Source: Paragonimus westermani
Taxonomy: Eukaryota; Platyhelminthes; Trematoda; Plagiorchiida; Troglotrematidae
NCBI GenBank assembly: GCA_008508345.1
Contig: QNGE01001713.1
Location: 40,458-104,457 of the forward strand
Direction of reading: 5' to 3'
DNA: 64,000 nt
The first letter of the stretch is position 1. The number at the start of each line of letters is the position of its first letter. A program made the translations under genes and the position numbers. The notes beneath the pieces were generated by a model. That model saw only the letters and a list, made by a program, of their open reading frames with translations. It did not search any database and was not told the origin of the DNA. Positions 1-12,030 of the stretch are shown here, one piece after another.

Positions 1-3000
1 CTGCTTCCGCTTTGGTCACCTGACTGACTGTTTCAAATATTTCTAGATTGATTTCGCCTAGCTGCTTGCCCCTTAACTATATAAAGTGTATGTTAATTTC
101 GCAAAAGTAACCGATGAGATGCGAACGAAATGTCATTGCGCAAGACATCTTACATGCTGCTATTGGCCTTTTTAAAATAACTAATGAGGGCTGCATAATC
201 AACTGTCTGTTGTGCCGCAGCGGCATGGCTGCATAAATGGTGAGCCACTGTGAGGTCACTCAAGTCTGAGTATGATCTAAACGATTCACGGTCGACCCCC
301 GGGAACGCCTGACTTGAAGAATAGCATCACATCCACTGTTATGTCTGAGATTACGGTCAAGCTAACAATTGAAATAGGAATGAGGATAGGGGAATATCTG
401 TGAACCAGAATCTGTCTCACTTTGGTGCTTAACGAAAAGACAAAGAACAGGCATCGTAACTATTTTATTCCAGTCAATAAACACATACACTTATGGTGTA
501 AACAGACGTGTCTTATACTCTATAGGCACCCAGACGTACAACGAGTCATATGCAGTGTACATCGCTCAAACCTACGGGCGATCATTCTGTCAGTATCGGC
601 CTGATATGTTTCAAGAAACGAAACTAGTACTCAACATGAAAACCGAGTTTCTTGCATCGGATGAAAAGAAGATTTTTGAATTGCCGGACTGACATGCGAA
701 TACCTTTCACATGGGATTTTTGTACGGTGCGTCCTGCGGTCAGAATGTAGAAAACATGAATTTGATCTGACAGAACGGTTGTTTATCAAGGATGGGATTA
801 GGTCCACTTCAAACCCCAACATTGTCACCGATTCCGCCATAGGGGGTCGCTTTTCGAATGGACGACTGTAGGTTAATAAAATTTCTAACCCATGAACGTG
901 CTTCTTACATTTATATGCTCATTCTTGGGGGTTTCCACTGAGATCCGATTCAGTTTCATTCGGACACTGCAGCGTTTCTGCTTGAGACACACTAGCAACG
1001 TCATTCTGTAATTAGTTGTGCTCCCGGCGTTCGGCATTATGCTCTTTGTAAGTTGTGTGGGAACAATTGGTACGATGAGGTCCTTCCTATACTTTAGTGG
1101 CTGATAAATTACATGATATCAGAAAGTGCTTAGCGTAGATGACTGAGTAAGTCTAAGCTAAAGGTCAGTGTCTCTATGCGGTTTATACAGGTAAACTAAC
1201 AAATGTTTTTTCGATGTCCCCTAAAACACTCGACAGACATGTATTCACCGGTTTAGGTGTGTTTTAGGTAGTGGGCTAACTGATTTTATTACACAGATTC
1301 ATAGCTCTTTAATGGAGTGTCATCCACCACTCAACTTTGTCTTGCTGTACTGTTTTTTAAATCTACCTTTGAAATATTGTGGTCCCTCTGTCCCGTAATG
1401 CTAGTATAACATGATAAAACGAAAATGCAGTAAACAGCAAGAAGTATTACGGGCAGGGGGCTTCGTGCCAATTTCTACGTTCTTATCACTTGCCCACACC
1501 ACACGTATTACCAGTTGACCATGTTACATGTAACATGATGCACGTTTAGTAATCTTTGACAAACAGTTTCGTAAGGGGTAGATATCAGGTACTACACTCC
1601 ACGAGCAGGATTGTAAGGTATCAGCCTCTCAAGTGACTGCATCCGGATGACCAATAATCCACGCCGAACATGGAGATGGTAACACTGTTGTTTGGACGTT
1701 TCCTTTGGGGAGCCTACTCCTGATGTTCAGTTCACTGAGACACCTTCACCTTGACGACCACTCCTTGGGATAGTCACCTGATTGAGAGAATGCACGTAGG
1801 ACTTCGAAACATGCTTTACACTTGTTTCTGCGTTTCTAGGTAAGAAGGCTTATTTAGGGCAAGTCACTTATCCATGTGCCATCGATAGGTGTGAAGCGGA
1901 CGTATTTTGGTTTGTGAAGTATTAACTCGAACGCCACACTTTCTGAGGCACATTTCCATGCTTATTCCGATTCACTACCCCTGAGGTAATTCACAGGAAA
2001 CTACAGCATTTGCGAATGGTCTGAAGTGTAATCGACATCTTTTCCTAGTTTGGATAACTCCGACTTAGAACATCTTGCATGAATCTACAGTGGTAGCGTT
2101 ATCTGTGGATGAATCCAAGAAGCCGCTTGGTGAACGTACTTGTGATGTTCTCCTGAACCCTGGACTTATACATGATCACTAATACCAGTCTAGCAATTTA
2201 TCTTTCGAAATGAACTGGGGTGGCGAAAGATTTCTTTTTGCATCTTCCTTTTTAAAATCCTCTCATTAATACCAATCATGTTACTGTTGTTATTGTCTTC
2301 ATTGTTACTATTGTTACCACTTATGAAAACAAATTTACTGCTTATCTTTCTTACTCTATGTTCTTTTACCACTGTCCGGTACCGAGTCTCGTATAGTTGA
2401 GCATCATAGGCTTCCTGTGACTTTTAAAATTCTGCTGATTTGAAATCCTTCCTCCAGAGTACAGTATCATATATATATGTTCCATACCGTGCCGTATAGC
2501 GCAATTTCGGCAATGGGTTTGGAACCAGTGGAACTTGGGAAGTTACAGGAAGTGTACAATGCTCGCCCACACGAGACTATGGTGGACAGTGGCAAAAGTA
2601 CACGCGTTAGAAAAGGACCAATATATATATATATAGTATAGTGTGATTTGTAAGTTGGTAACACCTTATTCTTCAGTGCTCAACGTCGCAAATGTATGGC
2701 ATGGTGTTAGTGGAAAGAGAGGATTCTGGTTCTGAAACTAACAGTAGACGACAACGTCAGGAAGACGTTTGTGCGGGCCAAGTAAACGAATAGGCTGGCG
2801 CCGCACTGCTGGAAGATAAACGCAGATACATGAAAGTCGTTCAAAACATAGCACACGTTTGCCGTAGCAGGCACCTGACAGCAATCGACCTTGCGGAACA
2901 AGCTACTCTTGCCATCATTACTAACCCATCTCTGTCACTGCCTGTTTTTAACCGTCTGGCACAGTCGATGACATCTTTTGGAAGACGAGTTTGTGCAAAT

Positions 3001-3003
3001 GTT
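1..3003. other. No gene recognised
   Basis: I see no supported exon, RNA gene or transposon in this stretch. Open frames are short (60-70 codons) and lack convincing splice sites. A short AT dinucleotide run lies at about 2620-2635. Confidence 0.5.
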
Positions 3004-3146
3004 CTATACGTGTAGGTATCTTCGGAAACCCAAACGCTTCGTAGCACACCTGAAAGTCCTTAAAGGTTCATGTTCATAAATGCCATCCCCAGTATGCTTC
3101 GTTTTCCGAATAACGAAAACCAGCCACTCGACTGCCTCACGTAAAC
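3004..3146 (-). CDS. Candidate 3'-terminal exon of an unidentified gene
   Basis: On the minus strand an acceptor (AG at 3148-3147) opens a 143-bp frame that ends in a stop at 3004. It starts in phase 1, which fits the phase-1 donor of the exon at 3380-3641 upstream on the same strand, so the two may be consecutive. The peptide is rich in charged residues (contains EAVEWLVFVIRKTKHTGD). The pyrimidine tract before the acceptor is weak and I do not recognise the protein. An exon between the two is possible. Confidence 0.3.
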
Positions 3147-3379
3147 CTTCAATATTGGTTAGACAATAGTCCAACTGCAAATTCCATAGCTCTAGTTTAT
3201 CAGACAAGTCTTACTGGTAAGAATCCTGATAACAAACATTTCCATCCATCCTCCGCATATACGTTACAATTACGTCACCTATAAAACTGATTTTCAGCAT
3301 GCTAAATATCTATGGGATTGTGTGTGGAACCAAGAGATTTAGGAGCTTGTAAGGTGTTTCAAGTTGTGTTTGCACTTAC

Positions 3380-3641
3380 CAACAGTGGCATAGAATATTT
3401 CCGGTTTGAAGCACACGTGTTCATCTTTAAACGCTGCCTTGTTCTTCAGCTCCACTATCCACTGAGGTTGTGGTCCAGACCATTGATCAGCATACGGATT
3501 GCATGGTGCAGTCGGGTTGGGTGCGTAACCAGATACCGTATTCGAATCAGGTAGTTCGGATGAATCAGCCGGACTGCGACAAACTACCAGATTCACTGGT
3601 GTCGTGCAACTTCGCACCGTCGTAACCTCCGCTAAGTGTAC
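3380..3641 (-). CDS. Candidate internal coding exon, unknown protein
   Basis: A 262-bp minus-strand exon is bounded by a pyrimidine-rich acceptor (AG at 3643-3642) and a consensus donor GTAAGTG starting at 3379. The frame stays open from the acceptor (phase 0) to the donor (phase 1), about 87 codons. The peptide is rich in proline, tyrosine and cysteine (for example CNPYADQWSGPQPQW and KDEHVCFKPEIFYAT), which suggests an extracellular or structural domain, but I cannot name a family. The likely next exon is at 3004-3146; upstream exons were not found. Confidence 0.45.
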
Positions 3642-3927
3642 CTAAAACAGAATTAACAAAGGTAGGGCAGCGTGTGATCACACTAAAACAACTGTGGTTG
3701 AATGTTTGTACGTGATCACTCGGATTTGAGGTCGATGACTCCGTGGCCAACACAGTGTGCGTCTGGAGTTCAGATACTGTTAGCGTAAATGTATTCCATG
3801 CCGAGAAGTTCTAACAAGTGCGAATAAACAGTATATTTGTCCCCCACAAAATGAGCCAAATGCAAGAGGATAGTAAGAGATATTCATTTTTAATGCGTTC
3901 TGTTGTTAACCGGCACAAAGTTCTTAT

Positions 3928-4345
3928 TTGATGATGATGGTGATAATGATGAATAGGATAGTGATTATCATAGTGATGGTGACGACAAAGATGACGGTGA
4001 TGATGCTGATAATGACGAAGATGATCATTATAGTGCTGATGCTGATAATGGTGACGATGTTGACATCGACAATGATGATGATGCTGGTACAGATGAAGCT
4101 AGCTACGATGATGGGGGTGGCAACGATAACGACGACGACTATGGCGCAGATGTAGTGATGGTAATATGGGTTATTGATGATGAGTTTGATACTGTTGATT
4201 TTGGTGATAATGACGAGGATTTTCACTCCGTTGCCGAAGAGGTGTTTTGTGTGGTTACTGATAACGTTATTGTTATCGGTTATGATCAGGTCTTGTTATG
4301 TTGTCACGTTTGTGTTGATGTTGATGATGATGATGATGTGGTCGC
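3928..4345. repeat. GAT-rich imperfect trinucleotide/minisatellite repeat
   Basis: About 400 bp built from degenerate GAT/GATGAT/TGATGA units with interspersed GAC and AAT. It gives long open frames in several phases (Asp/Met-rich on plus, Ile/Val-rich on minus). These come from the repeat and are not treated as genes. Confidence 0.85.
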
Positions 4346-4449
4346 CCATCCTGGTGATATTGATTCAGGTAGTGCTGTTATTGATGACAGTGTTACTTTT
4401 GTTCACAACTCCATATATCAAAATGGTGATTGGGTGATTAAGAACCGTT

Positions 4450-5458
4450 TGCACTATGACTGAGTAAACAAAAGTCAGCCAACTTTCCTTAGCCTGTTTG
4501 ATTCCTTTGACTGTGTTACGCCCAGATATGCTACTGATAGACGACACACTAACTACTGGTGATTGTTACTGAAAATTATTCTTAACAGATACTTCATTGT
4601 ACTCTCGGTGGTTTCACCTCACTTCTGGGTTTCACAAAATGCTTTACGTTTGCGGTTGTCGTAAATAGTGTTGTATGTGCAAGTTCGATTTAGGGTTTAT
4701 ATGTTTTGTCTCTTCTCGAAACTTAATGATTTACATGTAGATTTCTTGCCAAACAAACAAATATCACCAGCTAGGAAGTATTTTAAAAATAAGGCTGAAT
4801 CCTGATAACAGTGAATCACACTTTGTTTGGTGGTGAACTGTTTGCAGTGTAAACACTAAGTATAGAGTGGACCTGAACACCGGTGTTTTGACCTTAAACG
4901 CAGTTAAAATGTGTTACTTTATCAACACATCCAGTTGTAAGTTCTTCTGTAGTCACTTTCCTTATATACTCTTTACGAAACAGGCAGTAATGAGCTTGAA
5001 GTATGACTTTCATCTTCATGTGGTTTTAGTTCCGGTTGTTAGGTACTTTGTTCTGACGAAATCTTGGACCATTGCGTTGCTAGACAAAATATACCGCACA
5101 TATTTGAAGGTAGTTGGCAGGAGGTGTATTTTTAATTTATTTATTCCGACCAGTTACTATAACAAACATTCAGTGATGGAACTCTCGTCCACTGATACTA
5201 ACTCCTACCCCCCACAGTGCTGACGTTCCGTTCGATAAATTGGGGCATATGTCTCATACGTTCACTAATGATATCTCCAGGCAACTTGGTTCATCGATAT
5301 CTTATAAAACACCTTCGGATTTCTGATGTGGTGGCCAGTTGACGTCATCCATTTATTCGAAGCAAGTCTTTCGAGTCAACTAATAATTGATCAGATTCAG
5401 GTGGGTTTTTGAAGCCGACCCTTCACGAACACAGTAAATATGACACTGACCTCGCATT
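4450..5458. other. No gene recognised
   Basis: A 118-codon open frame at 4867-5223 (plus) has no convincing splice sites and no recognisable domain. Nothing else is supported here. Confidence 0.4.
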
Positions 5459-5568
5459 TCATTTACTGCCGTGCACGGCGAGTGTATTGTATGCTGGATC
5501 CAGCTTTTGAAAAATGATGCGGACTTGTAGACCGCACGAGATAATTCGTGGGTACGCACAGTCAACCG
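5459..5568 (-). CDS. Candidate terminal exon behind a 34-bp intron
   Basis: A good pyrimidine-rich acceptor (ctcttttcatccag, exon from 5568) follows only 34 bp after a strong donor (ATCAG|GTAAGC, intron 5602-5569). Introns this short are known in flatworms. In phase 1 the exon reads about 35 codons to a stop at 5459 (ends with KLDPAYNTLAVHGSK). In phase 0 another frame is open to about 5380, so the phase is not certain. Confidence 0.3.
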
Positions 5569-5602
5569 CTGGATGAAAAGAGTACACATCGTTTGAGCTT
5601 AC

Positions 5603-5623
5603 CTGATCTTACCCCCCTCTTCA
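5603..5623 (-). CDS. Candidate 21-bp micro-exon upstream of the 34-bp intron
   Basis: A 21-bp minus-strand segment lies between an acceptor (TAG at 5626-5624) and the donor at 5602. Read in phase 1 it is open (KRGVRS) and joins the 5459-5568 exon without a stop. Only one such exon was found here, so chance is a real possibility. Confidence 0.22.
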
Positions 5624-6470
5624 CTAATCAGATGTCAGCCGTGCCGCAACTATAAAAATATCCTGCTGTATGCGTACAGGATCGTGTCCCGCCACACAAA
5701 CTCTACTACGTTGCCAGTAGCGTGACACACGAACCCATTGGAACAACTGTTTTTTTTCTGACTGCTCCCATTTAGCCTTCTGGCCTGACGGTGTCTAGAA
5801 GGACCGAAGTCACAGTCAGTATAACTGTCCTGATCAGAACATCACACAAGCCTGTCAACAACTCCGAGGTAGCGAAATAGGTCGCTAAACATGGTGCGTA
5901 CATCGCAAAGCATTTCTCTGTGATGTAAAAGGCCAGTTGGGATTTCTCATCAACCTGTTCGTTGTAATCTTCCACCGTTTTTTACACTACGATTCAGATG
6001 TTTGGACGTTTGGTGATCGCGCCGTTTACTTTTTACGTAACAGGTTTCATGGATTAAAATCACAACTACTTTCCTTTCATAGCATCCAACATATTTTGTT
6101 GACTTCAGCAACACGTGGACACTTTGTACTTTCTAGACGGTAAACTGATTTGTTTATACACTATCAGTAAACGACAATGTTGTCTATGCCCATTCTCGAT
6201 CGAACTGCTGTGGGTCTGATCCCTGGCTGCTTTGCATGCCTTAGTTTATATCTGGGTAGCCTGACAGTATCCACTCTACCACTTACTCGTTATGCAACTT
6301 GTCCAGAAACAGTGCAATGGTTTCATTTCACAACTGGTTTCAATCTACGGCAATGCAATTTCAAAGGCACACTCAGTGTAGTATTGACCCAATCGAACGA
6401 TGATGGAGATGAAGAAGCGATGCTTAAATAAACAAGTGAATAGATTGAAACAGTTGGGTCACTTCATAAA
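5624..6470. other. No gene recognised
   Basis: Short open frames only (for example 6177-6431 plus). I see no matching splice-site pairs and no repeat family. Confidence 0.4.
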
Positions 6471-6563
6471 TTTGAACATAGCAGTAAGAAGACGGACACT
6501 GGTAGATGCAGGCATTTCGTATTGTCTCTTCAGTACCAAATAACAATAACCAGGAACATATAT
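6471..6563 (-). mobile_element. Penelope-like element 3' tail (minus)
   Basis: About 93 bp nearly identical, in inverse orientation, to 6932-7024, with a more distant counterpart after the GIY-YIG region of the Penelope copy at 21.6-23.3 kb (near 23,190-23,230). The shared core contains an agaagacggacactggt block and an aataacaataaccagg block. It represents the 3' untranslated end of a Penelope-like element whose coding part is not recognisable upstream. Confidence 0.6.
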
Positions 6564-6719
6564 AAAAGACACTAATGGGCAGAACCGATAAGTGCTGCAA
6601 CTCTAGGACGAAGGAACACCTGCCGAAGTGTGTCCAGGATGTGACTACGCAATCTATTTCCTTCGTCCCGGGATCACGCAAACTTCCGGCCTCGTCTATC
6701 GTCAGGCCCATATTGGTCA

Positions 6720-7060
6720 CTGGTCACCGGATTAATCCCGAATAAACATTCAGGATTATAATGCGCCACGCTAATCCGCGTTTCCTACGTTTTGCTGAGG
6801 CGGTCGCGATTAGTCTTCTCAAGCCAGTGTTGTGTGTAAGCCTTAAACTCCCATGGACTTAATAATTTTGTCTTTTCGTTGTCCATACCATTTGCTATTT
6901 TATTCTTCACCCCCCATCCCATTAGAGTCATATATGATGTTCCTGGTTATTGTTATTTGGTACCGAATAGACAATACGAAATGCTGGCATCCACCAGTGT
7001 CCGTCTTCTTAGTGCTATGCTCAAAGTAAATAGTTGAGTAGTAGAGGATTTTGATTTTTA
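6720..7060 (+). mobile_element. Penelope-like element 3' end (GIY-YIG C-terminus plus UTR)
   Basis: Around 6780-6835 the plus strand encodes FAEAVAISLLKPVLCV, which matches the C-terminal GIY-YIG segment of the copy at 21.6-23.3 kb (IAEAVAINQLKPALCV). The conserved 3' tail follows at 6932-7024. The element is 5'-truncated. It faces the minus-strand tail at 6471-6563 across about 370 bp. Confidence 0.65.
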
Positions 7061-7324
7061 TATAGATTGAACATCACCCACAAATGATCGCAGCTACCGC
7101 ATGCTCATGGAATTTCCAGTGGGCCCCCTTTCGAAAAGAAGCACTAGACTTGAGTTTCGTTCTTGTTAGAGCACGTCGGTGGTGCGTATCCTTGCCCTGG
7201 CCGGATCTGGAACTCCGGCAATGTTTATCATCAGGCAACCATGTGAACTGATAGGGACCTTTTATATCAGTGCATATTCGGGTGAAAAACTTTATTGTGC
7301 TTGCATCTTGCAGTATTAACGTAT

Positions 7325-7610
7325 ATTATATGAGACCCAATTGTGAAAAGTCAGGGCTCCGGCTGGATTCGAACCAGTGACAGACACAGCATACCTCAAC
7401 GCGGCAAGCGCTCTACCAGCTGAGCTACGAAGCCACACCGGGAGCTTGGAAATTTCACATTTAGACTCTGTTACACACCTGTCTCACTGTCTCACATGGA
7501 ATCCACCGAATGATTCAGGGGATCGACTGTCCCGACAGGATTTCTCAAACAGTTCACACGGGAATCCACCAACGCCACTACTGAGCATAGAAATTGTATT
7601 ACGAACGTAG
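7325..7610 (-). repeat. tRNA-derived SINE (copy 1)
   Basis: On the minus strand 7436-7351 forms a tRNA-like head with a perfect box A (TAGCTCAGCTGGTAGAGC) and box B (GGTTCGAATCC), acceptor ends that pair, and an oversized, unpairable anticodon region. It is therefore a SINE head and not a working tRNA. A body at about 7490-7610 recurs at 23,837-23,941, and the tail (ttttcacaattgggtctcat) recurs at 24,035-24,056. Confidence 0.75.
7351..7436 (-). repeat. tRNA-like head of the SINE
   Basis: Box A and box B polymerase III promoter motifs and a foldable acceptor and T arm are present. The region between D arm and T arm is about 9 nt too long and gives no anticodon stem, so this is not annotated as a functional tRNA. 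Confidence 0.7.
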
Positions 7611-7797
7611 TCAAGTCTGTCGTCTAATTTAGTCTGAAAACGGGTAGGGTTTAATCGTCTACAAGAGTCATTCGATCAGGTGGCGTGAAACCTCTCAGCT
7701 CGGTCACACAGATCTACAGTGGTTTTGTTTGCATTGATAACTGTGTTCATTTAAGTTAATTCTACTTAGTGTCATCTGAGGGCTATTCAAAGCTTAC

Positions 7798-8103
7798 CCA
7801 ATGGGCACAAAACATTGTCAATATTGAAGTCACGCATCTCATGACTTGTAGATAGTCACTTTTGTAGCAGTTTTCCATCCATCTGGAGTTTTGGGTGGAA
7901 ACGTCCGGAGATTCAGGGGTAAAAACTCTGTGGCACGTTAAGTATCCAGATAGGTCGGGTATACTGGTGGTCACGAACAGTCGTACGACTCTTTCGGTGT
8001 TACGCTTCGGGTCCGATTCTGGTGGAATACAAAAGCTACATTGACAAGCACTCAGTGTGTTTGAGGCGAGGGATTTGTTTCGTGGAAATGCGTGTGCCTT
8101 CAT
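7798..8103 (-). CDS. Candidate coding exon, unknown cysteine-containing protein
   Basis: A minus-strand open frame of about 102 codons from an ATG at 8103 ends exactly at a donor (TGG|GTAAGC, intron from 7797); the in-frame stop lies only a few codons beyond it, as expected for an exon. The peptide has a CxCxxC cluster (SACQCSFCIPPESDP). An in-frame stop lies just upstream of the ATG, so this is a first exon or the acceptor lies close by. No family recognised and no following exon found. Confidence 0.33.
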
Positions 8104-8407
8104 GGTTCACAGAACAGGATGACAACTACTCCGATCACCGTATGGTATTATAAAACATTAATCGGGGATTTTGGGTCACAAAGTTAGGGGTGTTCTGAAT
8201 AAACACTGTAGTTTTTTTGTCCGTTTCTATACTGGCTGTCCAACTTTGTCTATCACTTTTACGCGTCTGTACCTGTGAACTCACGTTGCAACCATATCCG
8301 TCGCTCGTCTTTGTTTGTGGAATACAGTGTCTTAACTCTCTCATTACTATCCCGTCTGATGTGAGTCTACGATTGACCACTGAAGGATGACTGTCTACAC
8401 ATACCAG

Positions 8408-8764
8408 CCTAAACTGCACGCAATTTACCACGGAGCATCGAGTGTTCTGCACGGTGGCTTGTCTTCAATTCCGTGCTGAAATATTGTGTTATGACGAGAA
8501 GGAGTATGACCCAGCATTGAAATTAAAGTATATCCTTGAGAATGTCTCACAGAATTCGAACCGTCTGTTTGACAGAAAAGAAGTTATCAATGATATGATG
8601 GGTCACATCAATACACCTTCTCACACAAAGCGGATATCATGCATTGAAGAAAATCTGTCGCTAGAATTAAGTATACAGACAGATGCTCTGCTGGAGAACC
8701 GGTACCCTTGCAACATACTGGGAAGTACAACAGCGCTATTGCTTCAAATATGGAGACAACACAG
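8408..8764 (+). CDS. Candidate coding exon, unknown intracellular protein
   Basis: A plus-strand frame is open from a possible acceptor (cataccag, exon from 8408) to a donor-like CACAG|GTACTT at 8765. The peptide looks protein-like, with mixed charge and helical character (DEKEYDPALKLKYILENV; NSNRLFDRKEVINDMMGHI). I cannot assign a family. The acceptor has a weak pyrimidine tract and no neighbouring exon was found. Confidence 0.33.
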
Positions 8765-8799
8765 GTACTTGAGCCTCTCGTTTCTGCTTGACAGCTAGA

Positions 8800-11569
8800 C
8801 AACACGGTTATCACAAGGCGCTTTCATAGGATTCATTTCATTCGGTAGACCCCGTTGTCGCCCTACAGCTGAGATGACAACCATTCTTCATGGTTTGCTT
8901 TGACATTTGCATAAAATTCCCCTCAACTGCAAGCGCTCAAGGATGGATACATTTAAGGATTTCACTCATATATCTAACAGCGTTCTAATAAATGCAGCCA
9001 CTACCAACGGTTCACCTATAATTCTAAACAACTATTTGCGATCACTCCAATAATTTGATAAACCCAATTTCGAAACCCCTCAGTTTTACCAAGAGAAGTG
9101 TTTATCAAGGGGACCCATGAACATTTGTGTTTACAATGGGCTTTGTTGAACCTCTTTTATTCTTTCTGTTTTGATATTGCCCTAAACACATCTGGAAGCT
9201 TGTTGGACTGTCCGACATATCTGGCTGTCTTGAAAGGAGTGTCGAACTCCAACTGGAACATCTTTACTGTAGTTTTCCCAAAATCGGTGTGGCTCTAAAC
9301 CACTTCTGGGCACAATATATCCACATAAAAGCAGACAGAAAGGGATGAATCGGTGTCCTTGGCGACTGATTCTTTGAATTGAATGGAACCACCACTGTAG
9401 CTGCTTCCACAACAATAACATTCTATGTTCTGAGTGTAGCGATCAAATAGAAAGGAAATCTGCCAAAAACTGTAGCTGCCATTCTATCAGAAATAGACTT
9501 CAATGCTCCTAAAATCATAGAATCAAACTGAAACTTCTCGGATTCACTCAGTACAGAAAATACCCCCAACAACGGTGTCTCAGAGAGGTCTATGAGTGTT
9601 CGCTGGTGTCCTCAAATCAGACAGTAAGGACGAACTTCAAGAAGTGGCCGTGACTTTACAAAGATAAGCCCGGTGCTTTTTTCACCCCGATGTTAAATTT
9701 GGCAACCTCGGGATACGTAGTATTCAGCTAAGTACTATTTTAAGTAGAAGACCGTTCAACGAATAAAGGTCATTTCTGGCATGAGCTCTACACAATCCAT
9801 CATCCCAGCCATTTTAATGCTCAGCCCTGTCTACTGTCAGCAGCCGGCCATAATTGCACCCAAAGAAGAACCACATGTATGGTGAAGTCGGGCCACTTAT
9901 AGTAAGCATAAGACACTGCATGTCTGCGATATTCTCAATGTATCATAACTTTTTACTGAACCTCTCCAGGATTTGTTCCCACTTATATATCAGAATCATG
10001 CAGCTGGGAACGTGTGTTGCCCAGAGAACCCCGTCACTCAGCTGGCCGCCTGAAGCTAACCAGAAATTAGGATGTCGGTATGGTATTTGTCAAGGAAAAT
10101 TCTCACATGTTGCGGTCATGTCCTGTTACTCAACGCGACAGATACAGAGGACTCAACATTACAGTTGATTTGCTAAATCGTACATTGAGAAATACGAAGC
10201 TCCCAACGATGCCAGAACATCATATCCTCACAGCCAACTGGTTTCGCAAACCCGACACTCTTATGTTCAAAGGCGGCGCAGCCTTTTCGTCAGTTGGGGC
10301 TATTTTTGACTCGAACAGAATTGATGGTGTAATCAAGTATAAGAGGGATAAGGGGTAGATCGTCTTCTCTGAAACCGTCCATTTTGCATACTTTTGCAAA
10401 GTCTCGTCGTTATTGCAGGAGTTCGATAGAGTCAAATTTCTCCAATTTTGGATCATTCGAAAATGGGCATCTAAAACAGTTGCATATACCGTTGTGTGTT
10501 AGATGTGCCTAGTATGCGTGTGACACAATCACAAATAATCCCCAAGAAGCTGCTGTTTGTCATTCACTGATTAGTATGTGCACCATGTGATACGTGAACC
10601 TGGTACCTCACCTATGCAATGGTATATTTTGCTACATTTTGCCGAATTAAGTAGACCACAAATCAGATTCATGGTCTCCTTTATAAGTAAATTGATCTCG
10701 TTATTCCGGAGAACGTCATAGTTTGTACCTTCTCAGTGACTTGTCTAACTTCAGTGATCTAAAGACTTGCAACCAATTAACGCTAGTTAACGCCGCTTCA
10801 TATCTCTGTCATCCAGTGACTATAGAAATGCATGAATATCGTTCAGCCATTAGAAGAAAGCTGTGTGAATGGTACGAGTGTCAAAAGTTCGAATTATTTC
10901 CCACACCATCTTCCTGAAGTACTTAAAAAAACCTGACCCGACCAGTGAAATAAACTGCTATTCAGTTTCAACCAGGTCTATTTTCGGTAGGTAGGTAGTG
11001 TGATGTAACATCATACAACCTTTCGTGATAAAAGCGCATTCCCTTAATAACCTGTGGTAATATTCAGCCAGCTGTCAGCCAAACTTTGTCCGTCCCTGAA
11101 GAGCCTAATACCAATCGATGTTTACATCTGTTCTTTCAAATTCTCCATTTCTTTTCTTAGAAGTTAGTTTTCTCAAGCTTTCTGAAATGCTCCTAACCTC
11201 CTGGTGGACACTTTCATACAATCACGGTTGTACGAATATTCAGCTCCTCATTCTAGACCACTGCACAGGAAGTTACTTTAAAAATGGAACCAATAAGTGA
11301 ACAACTCACTTTCAATCAATGAAAACAGATTTAAAGCGTCACATGAGAAGTCTACTACGAACTGAGTGTTGGGTTCCCGATATTATGAATCAAATAATCT
11401 TTCAGTAGAGCCCGATCAAGTAATTGACTGGGGGGGTTAGTAACTTCAAGAAACAGTTATGATGATAATTCGAATTTTTAGACTAGTCAGCTACAAACAG
11501 CTGTTCAAACTCAGAATTGGAATATGGAGTATACACTTGGCTATTTCCACATGTCAGATACGAAATAGT
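8800..11569. other. Intergenic; nothing supported
   Basis: Several open frames of 60-104 codons (9854-10168 and 10080-10358 plus among them) lack splice sites or recognisable domains. This is also the 3' side of the lectin-like gene; I saw no AATAAA signal for it close to the stop. Confidence 0.4.
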
Positions 11570-11689
11570 TCAAGTACATACAGAATTTTTGTAACAAGTC
11601 ACCAGAGAATGTGAATTATAGGTTTGATGAAGTTGGGCACCATTTATTTTCAGCTCGTTCCAGCCAATATGCTCTATCAGTATCTGATA
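11570..11689 (-). CDS. Exon 2 (3' terminal) of the secreted C-type-lectin-like protein
   Basis: A very good acceptor (cttttatcctctcag) precedes a 120-bp exon that reads 39 codons in phase 0 and stops at 11570. Exon 1 ends in phase 0, so the joined protein is 185 residues. This exon holds a Trp-Asn-Glu segment (GWNELKING) and a late cysteine (LVTCYKN), where C-type lectin domains have the WND segment and the final FxCE cysteine. The intron 12030-11690 is 341 bp. Confidence 0.55.
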   Translation of the reverse strand, partial: YQILIEHIGWNELKINGAQLHQTYNSHSLVTCYKNSVCT

Positions 11690-12030
11690 CTGAGAGGATA
11701 AAAGAATTTGTTTGAGTTTTTGCAAAGCAAATTATTCTCGCACATGTCACCATACTTAAAATATAATATGTAGTTAACCAAATTCCTCAGACAATTGGTA
11801 ACCCATATTAGATAGAAATGTCTAACATCAAACGAGTAAAGTACCTTACACAAAATTCTGAATATGTGATAAACAACTCACTATCTTTATGATAATTTCA
11901 CGGCGAGACAGGAACTCTGGAGTTGTTGAACCTGACAGCCTATCTATTGCTAATGTGTAACAGTCCATCGAAATAATCCCGAACCGGGCAACATTCCTGT
12001 TTTTAGACTGTCCTTGTCTACCAGACTTAC

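Noticed and set aside
3924..4463. Asp-rich and Ile-rich proteins of 75-102 residues
   Set aside because: They are products of the GAT-rich simple repeat in different frames.
7351..7436. Functional tRNA gene
   Set aside because: Promoter boxes are intact but no anticodon stem can form, and the unit is embedded in a dispersed repeat.
8135..8452. 105-codon minus frame
   Set aside because: It is hydrophilic and could hold an exon, but splice sites are inconsistent (an apparent intron would be about 12 bp) and it overlaps the plus candidate.
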